Positions 16,873 through 25,845 of a stretch of 64,000 nucleotides of DNA are shown piece by piece (within the stretch, counting starts at the first letter, position 1; each line of letters starts with the position of its first letter). Below the pieces are notes generated by a model. The model ran no database searches and had not been told where the DNA came from. It saw nothing but the letters and a program-made list of their open reading frames with translations. This DNA is from JACRCG01 sp964524835 (GTDB lineage: Bacteria > Desulfobacterota > Desulfuromonadia > Geobacterales > Pseudopelobacteraceae). Both the position numbers and the translations under genes were made by a program. The stretch covers positions 62,001 through 126,000 of the forward strand of contig CAZGEG010000008.1 in NCBI GenBank assembly GCA_964524835.1, read 5' to 3'.

Positions 16873-17063
16873 TTTAGTCATGCGCGGAACGGTCGGTAAT
16901 ACTAAGGACTGTTTATGGACTATGACAGATGAAAAACGGTCCATTCCGGTCAAAATACGTCGTAACAATAATGCTAACTATTACATTAATAAATGTTGCT
17001 CAACCAGCTAATTACAATGCCTATTTACCACACAGTACCCCTCTGTAACAGCCCGTCAAAACA

Positions 17064-18062
17064 TCACGTCATGTTCCAGATCATCATCTCCAGCATATCC
17101 CGCCAGCTCTTGCCGATCTCGTTAACGACCGTCGGTTCGAACCCGCAATGCATCATGCACTGGGCACAACGGACGTCCTTCCCCACCCCGTACTTTTCCC
17201 AGTCGGTCTTTGCCATCATCTCCGCAAAGGTCGGATAGTGGGCGTCAGTGATCAGGTAACAGGGAGCCTTCCACCCGCGCGGATTTCGGGTCGGATTGCC
17301 CCAGGGGGTGCATTCCAGCTTCTTTTCGCCTTTGAGAAAGCGCAGATACATCGGGGTGGAATAAAAGCGGTGTTTTTTGCTCATCTCGTATACGTCAACA
17401 AACTTCTTCTCGATATCACGGCGTTCAAGAAATAGTTTTTCGCCGACCGCTTCGTAGCCGAAGCCGGGAGCAACGAGCACCCCGTCAACCCCGTAATCTT
17501 CGAGTTTGCTGAAAAGCATCTCAATCTCAACCAGGTCGGTATCTTTAAAAATGGTCGTGTTCGTACAGACACGAAACCCCTTCTCCTTGGCTTTTTTTAT
17601 GCCGGCCAGCGCGGTTTTGAAGGCGCCTTTGCGCTCCAAGATACGGTCGTGGGTTTCTTCCAGGCCGTCGACATGGATATTGAGCGTAAAATTCGGGTGG
17701 GGGGGCATGTCATCAAGCGCCTTTTCAAGCAGGATACCGTTTGTACAGAGGTAGATATGCTTGCCCCGCTGCAGTATCGCAGCGATCAGTTCCTGAATCT
17801 GCGGATAGAGAAACGGTTCACCCCCCGTTATGGTGACGACCGGTGCCGGACATTCGTCAACCGATTTCAAACATTCCTCCAGAGTCATCATCTCCTGTAT
17901 CGTATCGGCGTATTCACGGATTCTGCCGCAGCCGGAACAGGCCAGGTTGCAGAGGTGGGTCGGTTCCAGCATCAGGACCAGCGGATACTTTTCCACCTTT
18001 CTCATCTTGTTGCTGAAAATATATTTTGTCAGGTCGTAATTGAGACGGAGGGGGAAACGCAT
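17064..18062 (-). CDS. hpnH: Hopanoid biosynthesis radical SAM protein HpnH
   Basis: A 332-residue radical-SAM enzyme that adds the 5'-deoxyadenosyl radical to diploptene, giving adenosylhopane, the first step of hopanoid side-chain extension. The iron-sulfur motif CNLACSGC is at residues 38-45, TGGEPFLYP follows, and the C-terminus has a cysteine-rich CAQCMMHCGFEPT typical of HpnH. Length matches the family (about 330). No other hopanoid gene (shc, hpnG) is in the window. It is convergent to the unusual lipid operon and lies 82 bp upstream of livF in the same orientation, so co-transcription from the liv side is possible. Hopanoids are membrane lipids, which may be relevant to the neighbouring lipid operon. 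Confidence 0.88.
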   Translation of the reverse strand: MRFPLRLNYDLTKYIFSNKMRKVEKYPLVLMLEPTHLCNLACSGCGRIREYADTIQEMMTLEECLKSVDECPAPVVTITGGEPFLYPQIQELIAAILQRGKHIYLCTNGILLEKALDDMPPHPNFTLNIHVDGLEETHDRILERKGAFKTALAGIKKAKEKGFRVCTNTTIFKDTDLVEIEMLFSKLEDYGVDGVLVAPGFGYEAVGEKLFLERRDIEKKFVDVYEMSKKHRFYSTPMYLRFLKGEKKLECTPWGNPTRNPRGWKAPCYLITDAHYPTFAEMMAKTDWEKYGVGKDVRCAQCMMHCGFEPTVVNEIGKSWRDMLEMMIWNMT

Positions 18063-18144
18063 TGATTTAATTCCTTTATTTTACCTGCTGGCGGTGTGCG
18101 GCGGATTGATGTGAAAGCATTGATTTTGGTCTGGTCGCCGTAAG

Positions 18145-18888
18145 CTATCTCTCCCACATTTCCTTCTTGTCCCTGCCGAGATAGGCACGTTTAACTTCGG
18201 CATTCTCCAGCAGTTCTTCCGCCGGTCCTTCCAGGATGACCTTGCCGGTTTCCATGACATAGCCGCGGTCGGCCAGCCTTAGGGCCGCCTTGGCATTCTG
18301 CTCCACCAGCAGGATGGTGGTGCCGTTTTCCCGGCGCAACCGTTCCAGCACGCGAAAAATCTCCTGCACGACCAGCGGCGCCAGCCCCATCGATGGCTCA
18401 TCGAGGAGCAGCATTTTTGGATTTGCCATCAGGGCCCGCCCGATGGCGAGCATCTGCTGTTCTCCCCCCGACATGGTGCCAGCCAGCTGCCTGCGGCGCT
18501 CTTCGAGGCGGGGGAACAGGGCGAATACCTTGTCCATGTCCTTGTGGATGGCGCTCTTCCCTTCCCGGTTCCGATAGCGCAGATACGCGCCAAGCTCCAG
18601 ATTGTCCTCAACGGAGAGCGGCTTGAACACCTGCCGCCCCTCCGGCACCTGTGAAATGCCGCGCTGTACAACCTTGTCCGGGGAAAGCGCCGTGACCGCT
18701 TCCCTGCAAAACACAATTTCACCGGCCGAGGCGGGGGTTACGCCCGATATGGTGTTAAGTATGGTGGTCTTGCCGGCGCCGTTGGCACCGATAAGGGTCA
18801 CGATCTCACCCTCCCCGAGATGCAGGGAAACATTCTTGAGCGCGTGTACTTTTCCGTAGTAGGTATTGATGTTTGTAAGGCGAAGCAT
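18145..18888 (-). CDS. livF: Branched-chain amino-acid ABC transporter ATP-binding protein LivF
   Basis: A 247-residue ABC ATPase. Walker A GANGAGKTT (about 34-42), signature TMSGGEQQM, Walker B MLLLDEPSMGLAP and an H-loop region all fit LivF. Together with LivG it powers import of branched-chain or related amino acids through the LivHM channel at the inner membrane. It overlaps the livG stop by one base and is the distal gene of a livKK'HMGF run. The neighbouring IorAB and PaaK genes suggest the substrate may include aromatic amino acids. Confidence 0.92.
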   Translation of the reverse strand: MLRLTNINTYYGKVHALKNVSLHLGEGEIVTLIGANGAGKTTILNTISGVTPASAGEIVFCREAVTALSPDKVVQRGISQVPEGRQVFKPLSVEDNLELGAYLRYRNREGKSAIHKDMDKVFALFPRLEERRRQLAGTMSGGEQQMLAIGRALMANPKMLLLDEPSMGLAPLVVQEIFRVLERLRRENGTTILLVEQNAKAALRLADRGYVMETGKVILEGPAEELLENAEVKRAYLGRDKKEMWER

Positions 18889-19643
18889 CAGTCGTCATCC
18901 CCCAGATATGCCGCGATGACCTCAGGGCTTTCCTGTATTTCCCGGGGAGTCCCTTCAGCCAGCTTGCTGCCGAGGTTGAGAACGATGATCCGGTCACAGA
19001 TATCCATAACCAGCTCCATATCGTGCTCCACCAGGACGACGGTGATTCCCAGGTCCCGGATCCGCTTGATCAACTGGGCCAGGGCGACGGTCTCCTGGCT
19101 GTTAAGCCCGGCCGCCGGTTCGTCCATCAGGATGATGCGCGGCTCGACAGCCAGCGCCCGGGCGATCTCCAGCAGGCGCCCCTTTCCGAACGGGAGGCTC
19201 CCGGCGGTATGATCTGCCAGATCGGCAATACCGGCAAATTCAAGCCACTTTCCGGCGCCGGCACGGATACGCCGCTCCTCGGAAATGCTCCAGGGCATCT
19301 TGAGAGCACAGGCGAGCAGACCGGCAGAGCTTCTGGTGTGCATGCCGACCATGACGTTTTCCAGTACCGTCATCCCCCCGAACAGCTCGATATTCTGAAA
19401 TGTTCGTACCATGGCAAGCCGGGCCAGCTTTTCCGGCGGCAAACCGGTGACATCCACCCCCTCCAGCAGTACCGTGCCTGCCGTCTGCTGGTAAATGCCG
19501 GTGATAATGTTGAAAAGCGTTGTCTTACCGGCTCCGTTCGGACCGATGACTCCGGTAATATCCCCTTTTGACATTGAAAAGGAAACGGAATCGAGTGCCG
19601 TTACGCCGCCGAAGATCTGGGTAATGCCGGAGACCTCAAGCAT
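18888..19643 (-). CDS. livG: Branched-chain amino-acid ABC transporter ATP-binding protein LivG
   Basis: A 251-residue ABC ATPase with Walker A GPNGAGKTTLFN, the signature LPFGKGRLLEIARAL (LivG types have this altered LSxGQ-like loop), Walker B IILMDEPAAGLN and the C-terminal BCA_ABC_TP extension ending in EVIAAYLG. It pairs with LivF. Its start overlaps the end of livM by eight bases, indicating coupled translation. Confidence 0.92.
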   Translation of the reverse strand: MLEVSGITQIFGGVTALDSVSFSMSKGDITGVIGPNGAGKTTLFNIITGIYQQTAGTVLLEGVDVTGLPPEKLARLAMVRTFQNIELFGGMTVLENVMVGMHTRSSAGLLACALKMPWSISEERRIRAGAGKWLEFAGIADLADHTAGSLPFGKGRLLEIARALAVEPRIILMDEPAAGLNSQETVALAQLIKRIRDLGITVVLVEHDMELVMDICDRIIVLNLGSKLAEGTPREIQESPEVIAAYLGDDD

Positions 19644-20592
19644 GGCCGCCCTCCCCTCTCCCGGCGAGCTTCCTGAACAGGGCGGGGATGCCCCGCACGA
19701 GTCCGCCCGGCATGTACATCACCATGACCATCAGCAGACCGCCGTAGATGATGATGTCGTACTCGTTGGCGCCGCGCAGGAATTCCGGCAACAGCGTCAG
19801 GAGCGCCGCACCGAGGAACGAACCGTATATACTCCCCAGTCCTCCGATAACGACCATAGTCAGCAGCTCTATGGAAAAATTGAAGCCGAATGATGCCGGA
19901 GATATAAACGTCATGGTATGTGCGTAGAGGCTGCCGGCAAGGGAAGATATGACCGCGGAAAGGGCGAATATCTGTACCTTCAGGAGCCGGGCATTAACAC
20001 CCAGGACCTGTGCCGCAACCTCTGAATCGTGCACCGCCCGCAGTGCGCGACCGACGCGGGAGTTTGCCAGGTTGAGCGAAAACAGCATAACCGCCAGGGT
20101 CACCCCCCAGATCAGGTAGTAATTCTTTACGTCGGAGTCAAAGGTTACCCCGGCCAGTTTCAGGTTTGGAATTCCGGACAACCCCGAAGGGCCGCCGGTC
20201 AAATCGACCGTTTCGTTGAAAACGATGTACATGATTATGCCGAGGCCGAGTGTTGCCATGGCCAGGTAATGTCCTTTGAGCTTCAGGACCGGAAATCCAA
20301 TCAGTCCTGCAAGACAGCCGACGACAACCGCAGCAGTCGGCATGGCTATCCATGGATTTACGCTGTAGGTGGCCGTCATTACCCCGGAGAGATAGGCGCC
20401 CAGGCCGAAGAAACCGGCATGTCCGAGGGATATCTGACCCGCATAGCCGAGGAGCAGGTTGAGTGCGATTGCGAGCATGGTGTTGATGCCGACAAAAACC
20501 AGCACGTTCATCAGGTACCCGCCGCTGAACAACTGCGGGGCAGCCATCACCACGAGGGAAAAAACGATAAACAGGATGAGGTCTCGTTTCAT
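19636..20592 (-). CDS. livM: Branched-chain amino-acid ABC transporter permease LivM
   Basis: A 318-residue inner-membrane permease with about nine hydrophobic helices. Family landmarks include LGYAGQISLGHAGFFGLGAY near the N-terminus and GGLGSIYGSFLGAALLTLLPE near the C-terminus. The EAA-like loop (GRALRAVHDSEVAAQVLGVN) contacts the ATPases. It forms the channel with LivH. Four bases separate it from livH. Confidence 0.92.
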   Translation of the reverse strand: MKRDLILFIVFSLVVMAAPQLFSGGYLMNVLVFVGINTMLAIALNLLLGYAGQISLGHAGFFGLGAYLSGVMTATYSVNPWIAMPTAAVVVGCLAGLIGFPVLKLKGHYLAMATLGLGIIMYIVFNETVDLTGGPSGLSGIPNLKLAGVTFDSDVKNYYLIWGVTLAVMLFSLNLANSRVGRALRAVHDSEVAAQVLGVNARLLKVQIFALSAVISSLAGSLYAHTMTFISPASFGFNFSIELLTMVVIGGLGSIYGSFLGAALLTLLPEFLRGANEYDIIIYGGLLMVMVMYMPGGLVRGIPALFRKLAGRGEGGHA

Positions 20593-20596
20593 GGTT

Positions 20597-21478
20597 TCAG
20601 ACCCGTTCCGAATCGGCTTTGCCGAAGAGGCCCTGCGGCCGAATGAACAGGATCAGCAGCAAGATGATGAAGGCGATGGCATCCTTGTAGCCTGAAGAAA
20701 TCAGTCCGGCCCCGAGCGATTCGAGCACTCCCAGAATCAGGCCCCCGATCACCGTCGAAATTCCGCTGCTCATTCCGCCGATGATTGCCGCACAAAAACC
20801 TTTCAGCCCGAGCATGACGCCGACGTCGTAGGCGGTCATCGTCAAGGGGGCCACGATGATGCCGGCAACGGCGCCCATTGCTGAGCTGATGATGAACGAG
20901 AACAGCACCATCCGCTTCACGTCGATTCCAACCAGGCCGGCGGCGCGGCGGTTGTAGGAGCAGGCCCGCATGGCCTTGCCGCTGATGGTATGGTAGAAAT
21001 AGATCTTGTTGATGAGAATAATAACCAGGGTGATGGCAAGTATCCAGAGATGCTGCGGGAGTATGGTTGCTCCGCCGATTGCGATCGGGGCGTCGCCTGA
21101 AAAGGGGGGAATGGCATGGGTGTCTTTCCCCCACACCAGCATCGCCACGCCGCGTATCAGGATGCTGCCGCCGATGGTTATGATGACCAGATTGATCGGG
21201 GTCGGCTGGCGGAGCGGCCGGATGGCGAGGCGTTCAAATAAAATGCCGACCACGGTGGAAACGGCGACGGCACAGGGAACCGCCGCCCAAAGCGGAAGCT
21301 TGAGGAGCTCCAGGCATGACAGCGTCAGCAGGCCGCCCAGCATGACAAATTCACCCTGGGCAAAATTGATGATGCCGGTAGCGTTGTAAATGATCGAAAA
21401 TCCGATCCCGATGAGGGCGTAGATGGCGCCGGTTGATAAACCGGACAGCGTGTATTGAAGGATCTGGTCGAACTGCAT
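20597..21478 (-). CDS. livH: Branched-chain amino-acid ABC transporter permease LivH
   Basis: A 293-residue inner-membrane permease with about eight helices. The opening LSGLSTGAIYALIGIGFSII, then ATGIINFAQGEFVMLGG and the loop MRACSYNRRAAGLVGIDV are typical of LivH. It is the partner of LivM. A 67-bp gap with a perfect palindrome separates it from the upstream binding-protein gene. Confidence 0.92.
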   Translation of the reverse strand: MQFDQILQYTLSGLSTGAIYALIGIGFSIIYNATGIINFAQGEFVMLGGLLTLSCLELLKLPLWAAVPCAVAVSTVVGILFERLAIRPLRQPTPINLVIITIGGSILIRGVAMLVWGKDTHAIPPFSGDAPIAIGGATILPQHLWILAITLVIILINKIYFYHTISGKAMRACSYNRRAAGLVGIDVKRMVLFSFIISSAMGAVAGIIVAPLTMTAYDVGVMLGLKGFCAAIIGGMSSGISTVIGGLILGVLESLGAGLISSGYKDAIAFIILLLILFIRPQGLFGKADSERV

Positions 21479-21492
21479 TGTACCTCATAAAT

Positions 21493-21521
21493 GTAGGGGC
21501 GAACGAATTGTTCGCCCCTAC
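21493..21521. repeat. 12-bp perfect palindrome between binding-protein and permease genes
   Basis: GTAGGGGCGAAC (21493-21504) and GTTCGCCCCTAC (21510-21521) pair perfectly around a five-base loop. This resembles the small intergenic palindromes (GTAGGGGCGA family) dispersed in many bacterial genomes. Placed between livK-type and livH genes, it may form a transcript hairpin that lets the binding protein be made in excess over the permease. Confidence 0.75.
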
Positions 21522-21545
21522 GAAAGGAATCTGTTCCTGCTCACT

Positions 21546-22685
21546 CTATTTTACAATCACCCAGTCTTTATTCCTGATTTCTACCAGCACAAACGCATCC
21601 TTGCCCAAACCGGCATGATCCTGGGGCGAATAATTGAAGCTGCCGCCGATGCCGGCAAAGCCCCTGGTCTTCTCGAGCTGGTCACGAATTGCCGCCGCGG
21701 TATCGGCGCCGTTGTCAACGGCATTCCTGATCAGCATGACCGCATCCCAGGCGTGTCCGCCGAAATGGTCCCCTTCCGTCTTGAAGTGGTTCTGGTAATC
21801 CTTGACGAAGGCCAGCAGGGACTTCTTCTGCTTGTCGGACCCGGGCAGGATATCGGCGACAACAACCTTGCCGGAAGGGAGCCTGATACCTTCCGCAGCA
21901 TCACCTGCAAGTTCGATGAATTTCTTGGATGATACGCCGTGGCTCATGAACAGGGGTGTTTTGATGCCGAGCTGACGGACATTCTTGGCAACGACAGCTG
22001 GACCGGGGTTGGTGCCCCAGCAGATAATCGCCTGGGTGTGGGAACCGCGAATTTTGGTCAACTGGGCGGTCATGTCGGTGTCTTTGGGACCATAGGTGTC
22101 GTCGGAGACGATGGTAATTCCGTATTTGGCCGCCTGGCTCTTCAGCTGCTCGCGCCCCGAGGCGCCGAAACCGTCCGAGACGGTCAGGATGGAGACGTTT
22201 GTCTGTTTGGTCCTCTGCAAATACTCAAAAATCTTGCCGACCGCCAGGGAATCGTTCTGGGCGGTCTTGAAAACCCATTTTTTGACCGGATCGGTAATCT
22301 TGCTTCCGGCGGAGCAGGAGATAAGAGGAACCTGTTCCTTTTCCGCCACCGGGATGACCGCCATGGTTTCGCCGGTCGTGCTCGGGCCGATGATGGCGAC
22401 AACCTTGTCGTCCTTGATCAGTTTTGTTGCCAGCTGGACGGCTTTTGTCGCGTCTCCGGTCGTGTCGTATGCGACCAGTTCAAGCTTGTGTCCCTTGACA
22501 CCGCCAGCCTTGTTGATCTCATCAATTACCATCTTCGCGCTGTTGCGCTCCGGTTCCCCAAGAAAAGCCGCAGGGCCGGTAACTGCAAACAGGCCACCGA
22601 TTCTTATCGGAGCGGCGGCATCTGCTGTCGCTGAAAACAGTACGGTAAAAGCTGCGAGTAAGAAGCTCATAACTTTAACGTTCAT
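21546..22685 (-). CDS. Periplasmic amino-acid-binding protein (LivK/LeuI-BP type), copy 1
   Basis: A 379-residue type I periplasmic binding protein with a signal peptide (residues 1-24, ending ADAA). IRIGGLFAVTGPAAFLGEPE opens the mature domain, and the GPSTTGETMAVIPVAE stretch matches the ligand-binding loop of the Leu/Ile/Val family. It is closely related to the next gene upstream, which suggests a tandem duplication. It delivers the ligand to LivHMGF. Confidence 0.88.
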   Translation of the reverse strand: MNVKVMSFLLAAFTVLFSATADAAAPIRIGGLFAVTGPAAFLGEPERNSAKMVIDEINKAGGVKGHKLELVAYDTTGDATKAVQLATKLIKDDKVVAIIGPSTTGETMAVIPVAEKEQVPLISCSAGSKITDPVKKWVFKTAQNDSLAVGKIFEYLQRTKQTNVSILTVSDGFGASGREQLKSQAAKYGITIVSDDTYGPKDTDMTAQLTKIRGSHTQAIICWGTNPGPAVVAKNVRQLGIKTPLFMSHGVSSKKFIELAGDAAEGIRLPSGKVVVADILPGSDKQKKSLLAFVKDYQNHFKTEGDHFGGHAWDAVMLIRNAVDNGADTAAAIRDQLEKTRGFAGIGGSFNYSPQDHAGLGKDAFVLVEIRNKDWVIVK

Positions 22686-22713
22686 AGTAAATCTCCCTGG
22701 AGTCAGTTGGTTT

Positions 22714-23856
22714 TTACTTGATCAGCGACCAGTCGCCCTTGACGACCATGACCATTTCAAAGGCGGAGAGATCAAGACCGTTGTGGTCTTTGGGGGACAT
22801 CGTGAAAATGCCCGATATGCTCACCAGTTTGCTGGTCTGCTCGATGCCGTTACGAATCTGTTCCGGGGTGGCGCCGTTCTTTTTGATGGCTCCCGTCGCA
22901 AGCAGGAAGGCGTCATAGGCATAGCCGCCAAAGGTCGAGGCTTCTGTGCCGTAGGCTTTCCTGTAGGACTGGTCGTACCCTTTCAGCAGCTTGTACTGTG
23001 CATCTCCCTTTGGAAGAGCGTCGTATATGGCGAGTTTGCCGGCAGGAAGCATGACCCCTTCGGCCGAATCGGCGCCGGCCAGTTCGATATACTTTTTAGA
23101 GGCGACCCCGTGGCTCATGTAGAGCGGCGTCTTGAGCCCGAGCTGCTTGACGTTCTTCGTGATAACCGCCGGACCAGGGTTGGTACCCCAGCAGATGATC
23201 GCATCCGGCTTGATACCGCGTATTTTGGTCAACTGTGAGGTCATATCGGTATCTTTCGGGCCGTACACTTCATCGGCCACGATCGTAAAGCCTTTCTGCT
23301 TGGCCAGCACCTTTATCTGTTCACGACCCGAGGCGCCAAATCCGTCTGTAACCGTCAACAGGGCGATACTTTTCTGTTTTTTGCTCGCCATGTAGTTGAG
23401 AATTTTTTCGGCGGCGACATGATCGTTGGCCGGGGTTTTGAAAACCCACTGCTTGGCCGGGTCAGTGATTTTGATGCCGGCAGCGCAGGAAATAAGAGGT
23501 ATTTTTTCTTTTTCAACTACCGGAATGACAGCCATACTCTCGCCGGTGGTGCTTGGCCCGATGATGACGCTGACCTTGTCATCCCTGATCAATTTGGTTG
23601 CCAGCTGGACGGCTTTGGTGGCATCACCGCCGGTGTCGTAAATTACGGCCTCCAGCTTCATGCCGTTGATGCCCCCTTTTTCGTTTGCCTCTTTCACCAG
23701 CATCTCAAGGGTCCGTTTTTCCGGTTCCCCGAGGAACGAAGCCGGTCCGGTAACGGCAAAAAGCGCGCCGATCTTGACCGTGCCGGATGCAAACGATACG
23801 GTTGCACCGATGAGAATCAAACAGATGCTGCCCAGCAGTAACGACACCTTTTTCAT
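22714..23856 (-). CDS. Periplasmic amino-acid-binding protein (LivK type), copy 2
   Basis: A 380-residue paralogue of the downstream binding protein with the same layout: signal peptide ending SFASG, then VKIGALFAVTGPASFLGEPE, and GPSTTGESMAVIPVVE. The ATG at 23856 is preceded by GGAGG and gives a normal signal peptide; the longer upstream reading is rejected. Two binding proteins for one permease suggest two ligand ranges. Confidence 0.88.
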   Translation of the reverse strand: MKKVSLLLGSICLILIGATVSFASGTVKIGALFAVTGPASFLGEPEKRTLEMLVKEANEKGGINGMKLEAVIYDTGGDATKAVQLATKLIRDDKVSVIIGPSTTGESMAVIPVVEKEKIPLISCAAGIKITDPAKQWVFKTPANDHVAAEKILNYMASKKQKSIALLTVTDGFGASGREQIKVLAKQKGFTIVADEVYGPKDTDMTSQLTKIRGIKPDAIICWGTNPGPAVITKNVKQLGLKTPLYMSHGVASKKYIELAGADSAEGVMLPAGKLAIYDALPKGDAQYKLLKGYDQSYRKAYGTEASTFGGYAYDAFLLATGAIKKNGATPEQIRNGIEQTSKLVSISGIFTMSPKDHNGLDLSAFEMVMVVKGDWSLIK

Positions 23857-23956
23857 TTTGACCTCCAATGTTTTTTTACAGCATGGAAATAGTTCCTGCA
23901 CTTAATCGGCAGAAATCAACTTCGCTAACTCACTGACTCTGTTTAAAAGGGCTTTG

Positions 23957-24388
23957 CTACATGGAATACAGCCGACTGCCTTCGAGCATCTTGAAGTTGC
24001 GGGAAGTCAGGGCGGTGATCGCCTTGTCCGTTTCATCAAAACGGAAAATGATAACCGCATTGCCGGCACAGCGCTCAACAAATGCATACATGTACTCGAC
24101 GTTGATCGCTTCCTGGTCGAGAGCCTGGAGAATGGCGGACAAACCGCCGGGACGGTCCGGCACCTCTACCGCGACCACCTCAGTCCTGTTGACGGTAAAG
24201 CCGGCCTCTTTCAGCACCGTCACGGCTTTTGTTCCGTCATTGACAATCAGCCGCAGGATGCCGAAATCAGATGTGTCGGCGAGTGAAAGCGCCCGGATAT
24301 TTATTCCTGCTTCACCGAGTATGCGGGTGATTTCAGCCAGTCGGCCGGACTTGTTTTCAATAAAGATGGATATCTGTTCAACTTTCAT
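23957..24388 (-). CDS. ACT-domain amino-acid-binding protein
   Basis: A 143-residue protein made of two ACT domains: KVEQISIFIENKSGRLAEIT (1-20) starts the first and VVAVEVPDRPGGLSAILQAL (about 73-92) starts the second. Stand-alone tandem-ACT proteins of this type bind amino acids and occur beside PaaK/IorAB genes. A role as a sensor or allosteric subunit for the pathway is inferred. GGAGG before ATG 24388 decides the start. It is transcribed with paaK upstream and the liv genes downstream. Confidence 0.82.
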   Translation of the reverse strand: MKVEQISIFIENKSGRLAEITRILGEAGINIRALSLADTSDFGILRLIVNDGTKAVTVLKEAGFTVNRTEVVAVEVPDRPGGLSAILQALDQEAINVEYMYAFVERCAGNAVIIFRFDETDKAITALTSRNFKMLEGSRLYSM

Positions 24389-24409
24389 ATTTACCTCCCA
24401 TGTTAACCA

Positions 24410-24517
24410 AAACCCAACCACCCCCAACCCCTCCTTTGTAAGGAGGGGAGCTTTAAAGTCCCCCTCCTGTTTTAGGAGGACCCAAAGGGCCTAAAGGGCT
24501 AGGGGTGGTAAGGTTTA
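24410..24517. repeat. GC-rich imperfect palindromic element
   Basis: The gap between paaK and the ACT gene holds an element with inverted ends (AACCACCCC on the left, AGGGGTGGT on the right) and two internal hairpins: CCCCTCC/GGAGGGG around 24429-24448, and CCTCC/GGAGG around 24462-24479. The build is like a small dispersed intergenic repeat or MITE-like element, with no coding capacity. Confidence 0.55.
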
Positions 24518-24521
24518 GTAG

Positions 24522-25823
24522 TTATCGCTTCCGGTTATCAATCACTCGTTGTGCCTTGCCTTCACTCCGCTGTATCGTCTTCGGCTCGACCAGTTTAGCC
24601 GTACAGGTGACGCCCAGCATATCCTTGATCTCTTTTTCTACCCGTCGCGACAGTGCCTGAAGCACCTTGATCTCATCCGAGAAGAGATGTTCGCTGACCT
24701 CAACCTGAACCGTCAAAGTGTCCAGTGTCCCCTGCCGGTCGACTATCAAAAGGTAATGCGGTTCAATTCCCTCGATTCCGACCAGAATAGCCTCTATCTG
24801 GGACGGAAACACGTTTACCCCCCGGATGATCAGCATGTCGTCGGAGCGGCCGCTCATGCGGGCGATACGGGCGTGGGTGCGGCCGCAGATGCACGGCTCG
24901 TAGGTCAGGCTGGTAATGTCCCGGGTCCGGTAGCGGATCAGCGGAATGCCCTGCTTGGTTATCGTAGTTATAACCAGTTCACCGCGCTCCCCTTCCGGGA
25001 GGTTCTCCCCGGTTTCCGGGTCGATGATTTCCGGGATGAAGTGATCTTCCCAGATATGGAGGCCCCGCTTGGCTTCGATGCATTCGATCGCCACGCCCGG
25101 CCCCATGATCTCCGACAGACCGTAGATGTCTATTGCGTTGAGGTTCAGCTTCCCCTCGATTTCACCCCGCATCGCTTCAGACCAGGGTTCCGCGCCGAAA
25201 ATGCCGACCCGCAGCTTCAGTTTCTTGAAATCAATCCCTTCCGCCCCCGCCTCTTCAGCCATGAACAGCGAATACGAGGGGGTACAGGTCAGGATTGTCG
25301 AACCGAAATCCTGCATGATCATGATCTGGCGCTTGGTATTGCCGCCGGATATCGGTATGACTGAGGCGCCCAGCCGCTCGGCGCCGTAGTGGGCGCCCAG
25401 GCCGCCGGTGAACAGGCCGTAGCCGTAGGCGTTGTGGATAATGTCGCCCTTGTGGGCTCCGGCAGCTACAAAAGAGCGCGCCATCAGGTCGCTCCAGATC
25501 GAAATATCGTTCCGGGTGTAACCGACGACGGTCGGTTTGCCGGTCGTGCCGCTCGACGCATGGATCCTCACGATCTCTTCCATCGGGGCGGCAAACAGGC
25601 CGTACGGGTAGGAATCGCGCATATCCTGTTTGGTCGTGAACGGGAGTTTCTGCAGATCTTCCAGCCTCGACACGACAGAGGGGGTTACGCCTGCTGCTCC
25701 AAAAGAAGTTTTGTAAAACGGGACATTGGCATATACACGCTCAAGCGTTGATTGCAGCCGTTTCAGCTGCAGTGCCTCAAGTGCGGGGCGCGGCAAGGTT
25801 TCGAATTCTTCGTTGAAGAACAT
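24522..25823 (-). CDS. paaK: Phenylacetate-CoA ligase
   Basis: A 433-residue AMP-forming ligase, the usual PaaK length. It joins phenylacetate (or a related aryl- or acylacetate) to CoA using ATP. Motifs: HASSGTTGKPTVVGYT (88-103), YGLSEIMGPG in the middle, and YRTRDI and RSDDMLIIRGVNVFPSQIE near the C-terminus. ATG 25823 has GAGG nine bases upstream and fits the family start (MFFNEEFETLPR). The paired iorAB genes yield arylacetyl-CoA directly from 2-oxo acids, so PaaK may salvage or make the free-acid link. It lies between a carbonic anhydrase and the ACT protein in one minus-strand run. Confidence 0.9.
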   Translation of the reverse strand: MFFNEEFETLPRPALEALQLKRLQSTLERVYANVPFYKTSFGAAGVTPSVVSRLEDLQKLPFTTKQDMRDSYPYGLFAAPMEEIVRIHASSGTTGKPTVVGYTRNDISIWSDLMARSFVAAGAHKGDIIHNAYGYGLFTGGLGAHYGAERLGASVIPISGGNTKRQIMIMQDFGSTILTCTPSYSLFMAEEAGAEGIDFKKLKLRVGIFGAEPWSEAMRGEIEGKLNLNAIDIYGLSEIMGPGVAIECIEAKRGLHIWEDHFIPEIIDPETGENLPEGERGELVITTITKQGIPLIRYRTRDITSLTYEPCICGRTHARIARMSGRSDDMLIIRGVNVFPSQIEAILVGIEGIEPHYLLIVDRQGTLDTLTVQVEVSEHLFSDEIKVLQALSRRVEKEIKDMLGVTCTAKLVEPKTIQRSEGKAQRVIDNRKR

Positions 25824-25845
25824 ACTGTCGTGACCTCGTTTGGAA

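Noticed and set aside
22096..23238. 380-codon plus-strand frame across the two binding-protein genes
   Set aside because: It spans two real genes and their junction on the other strand and has no domain features.
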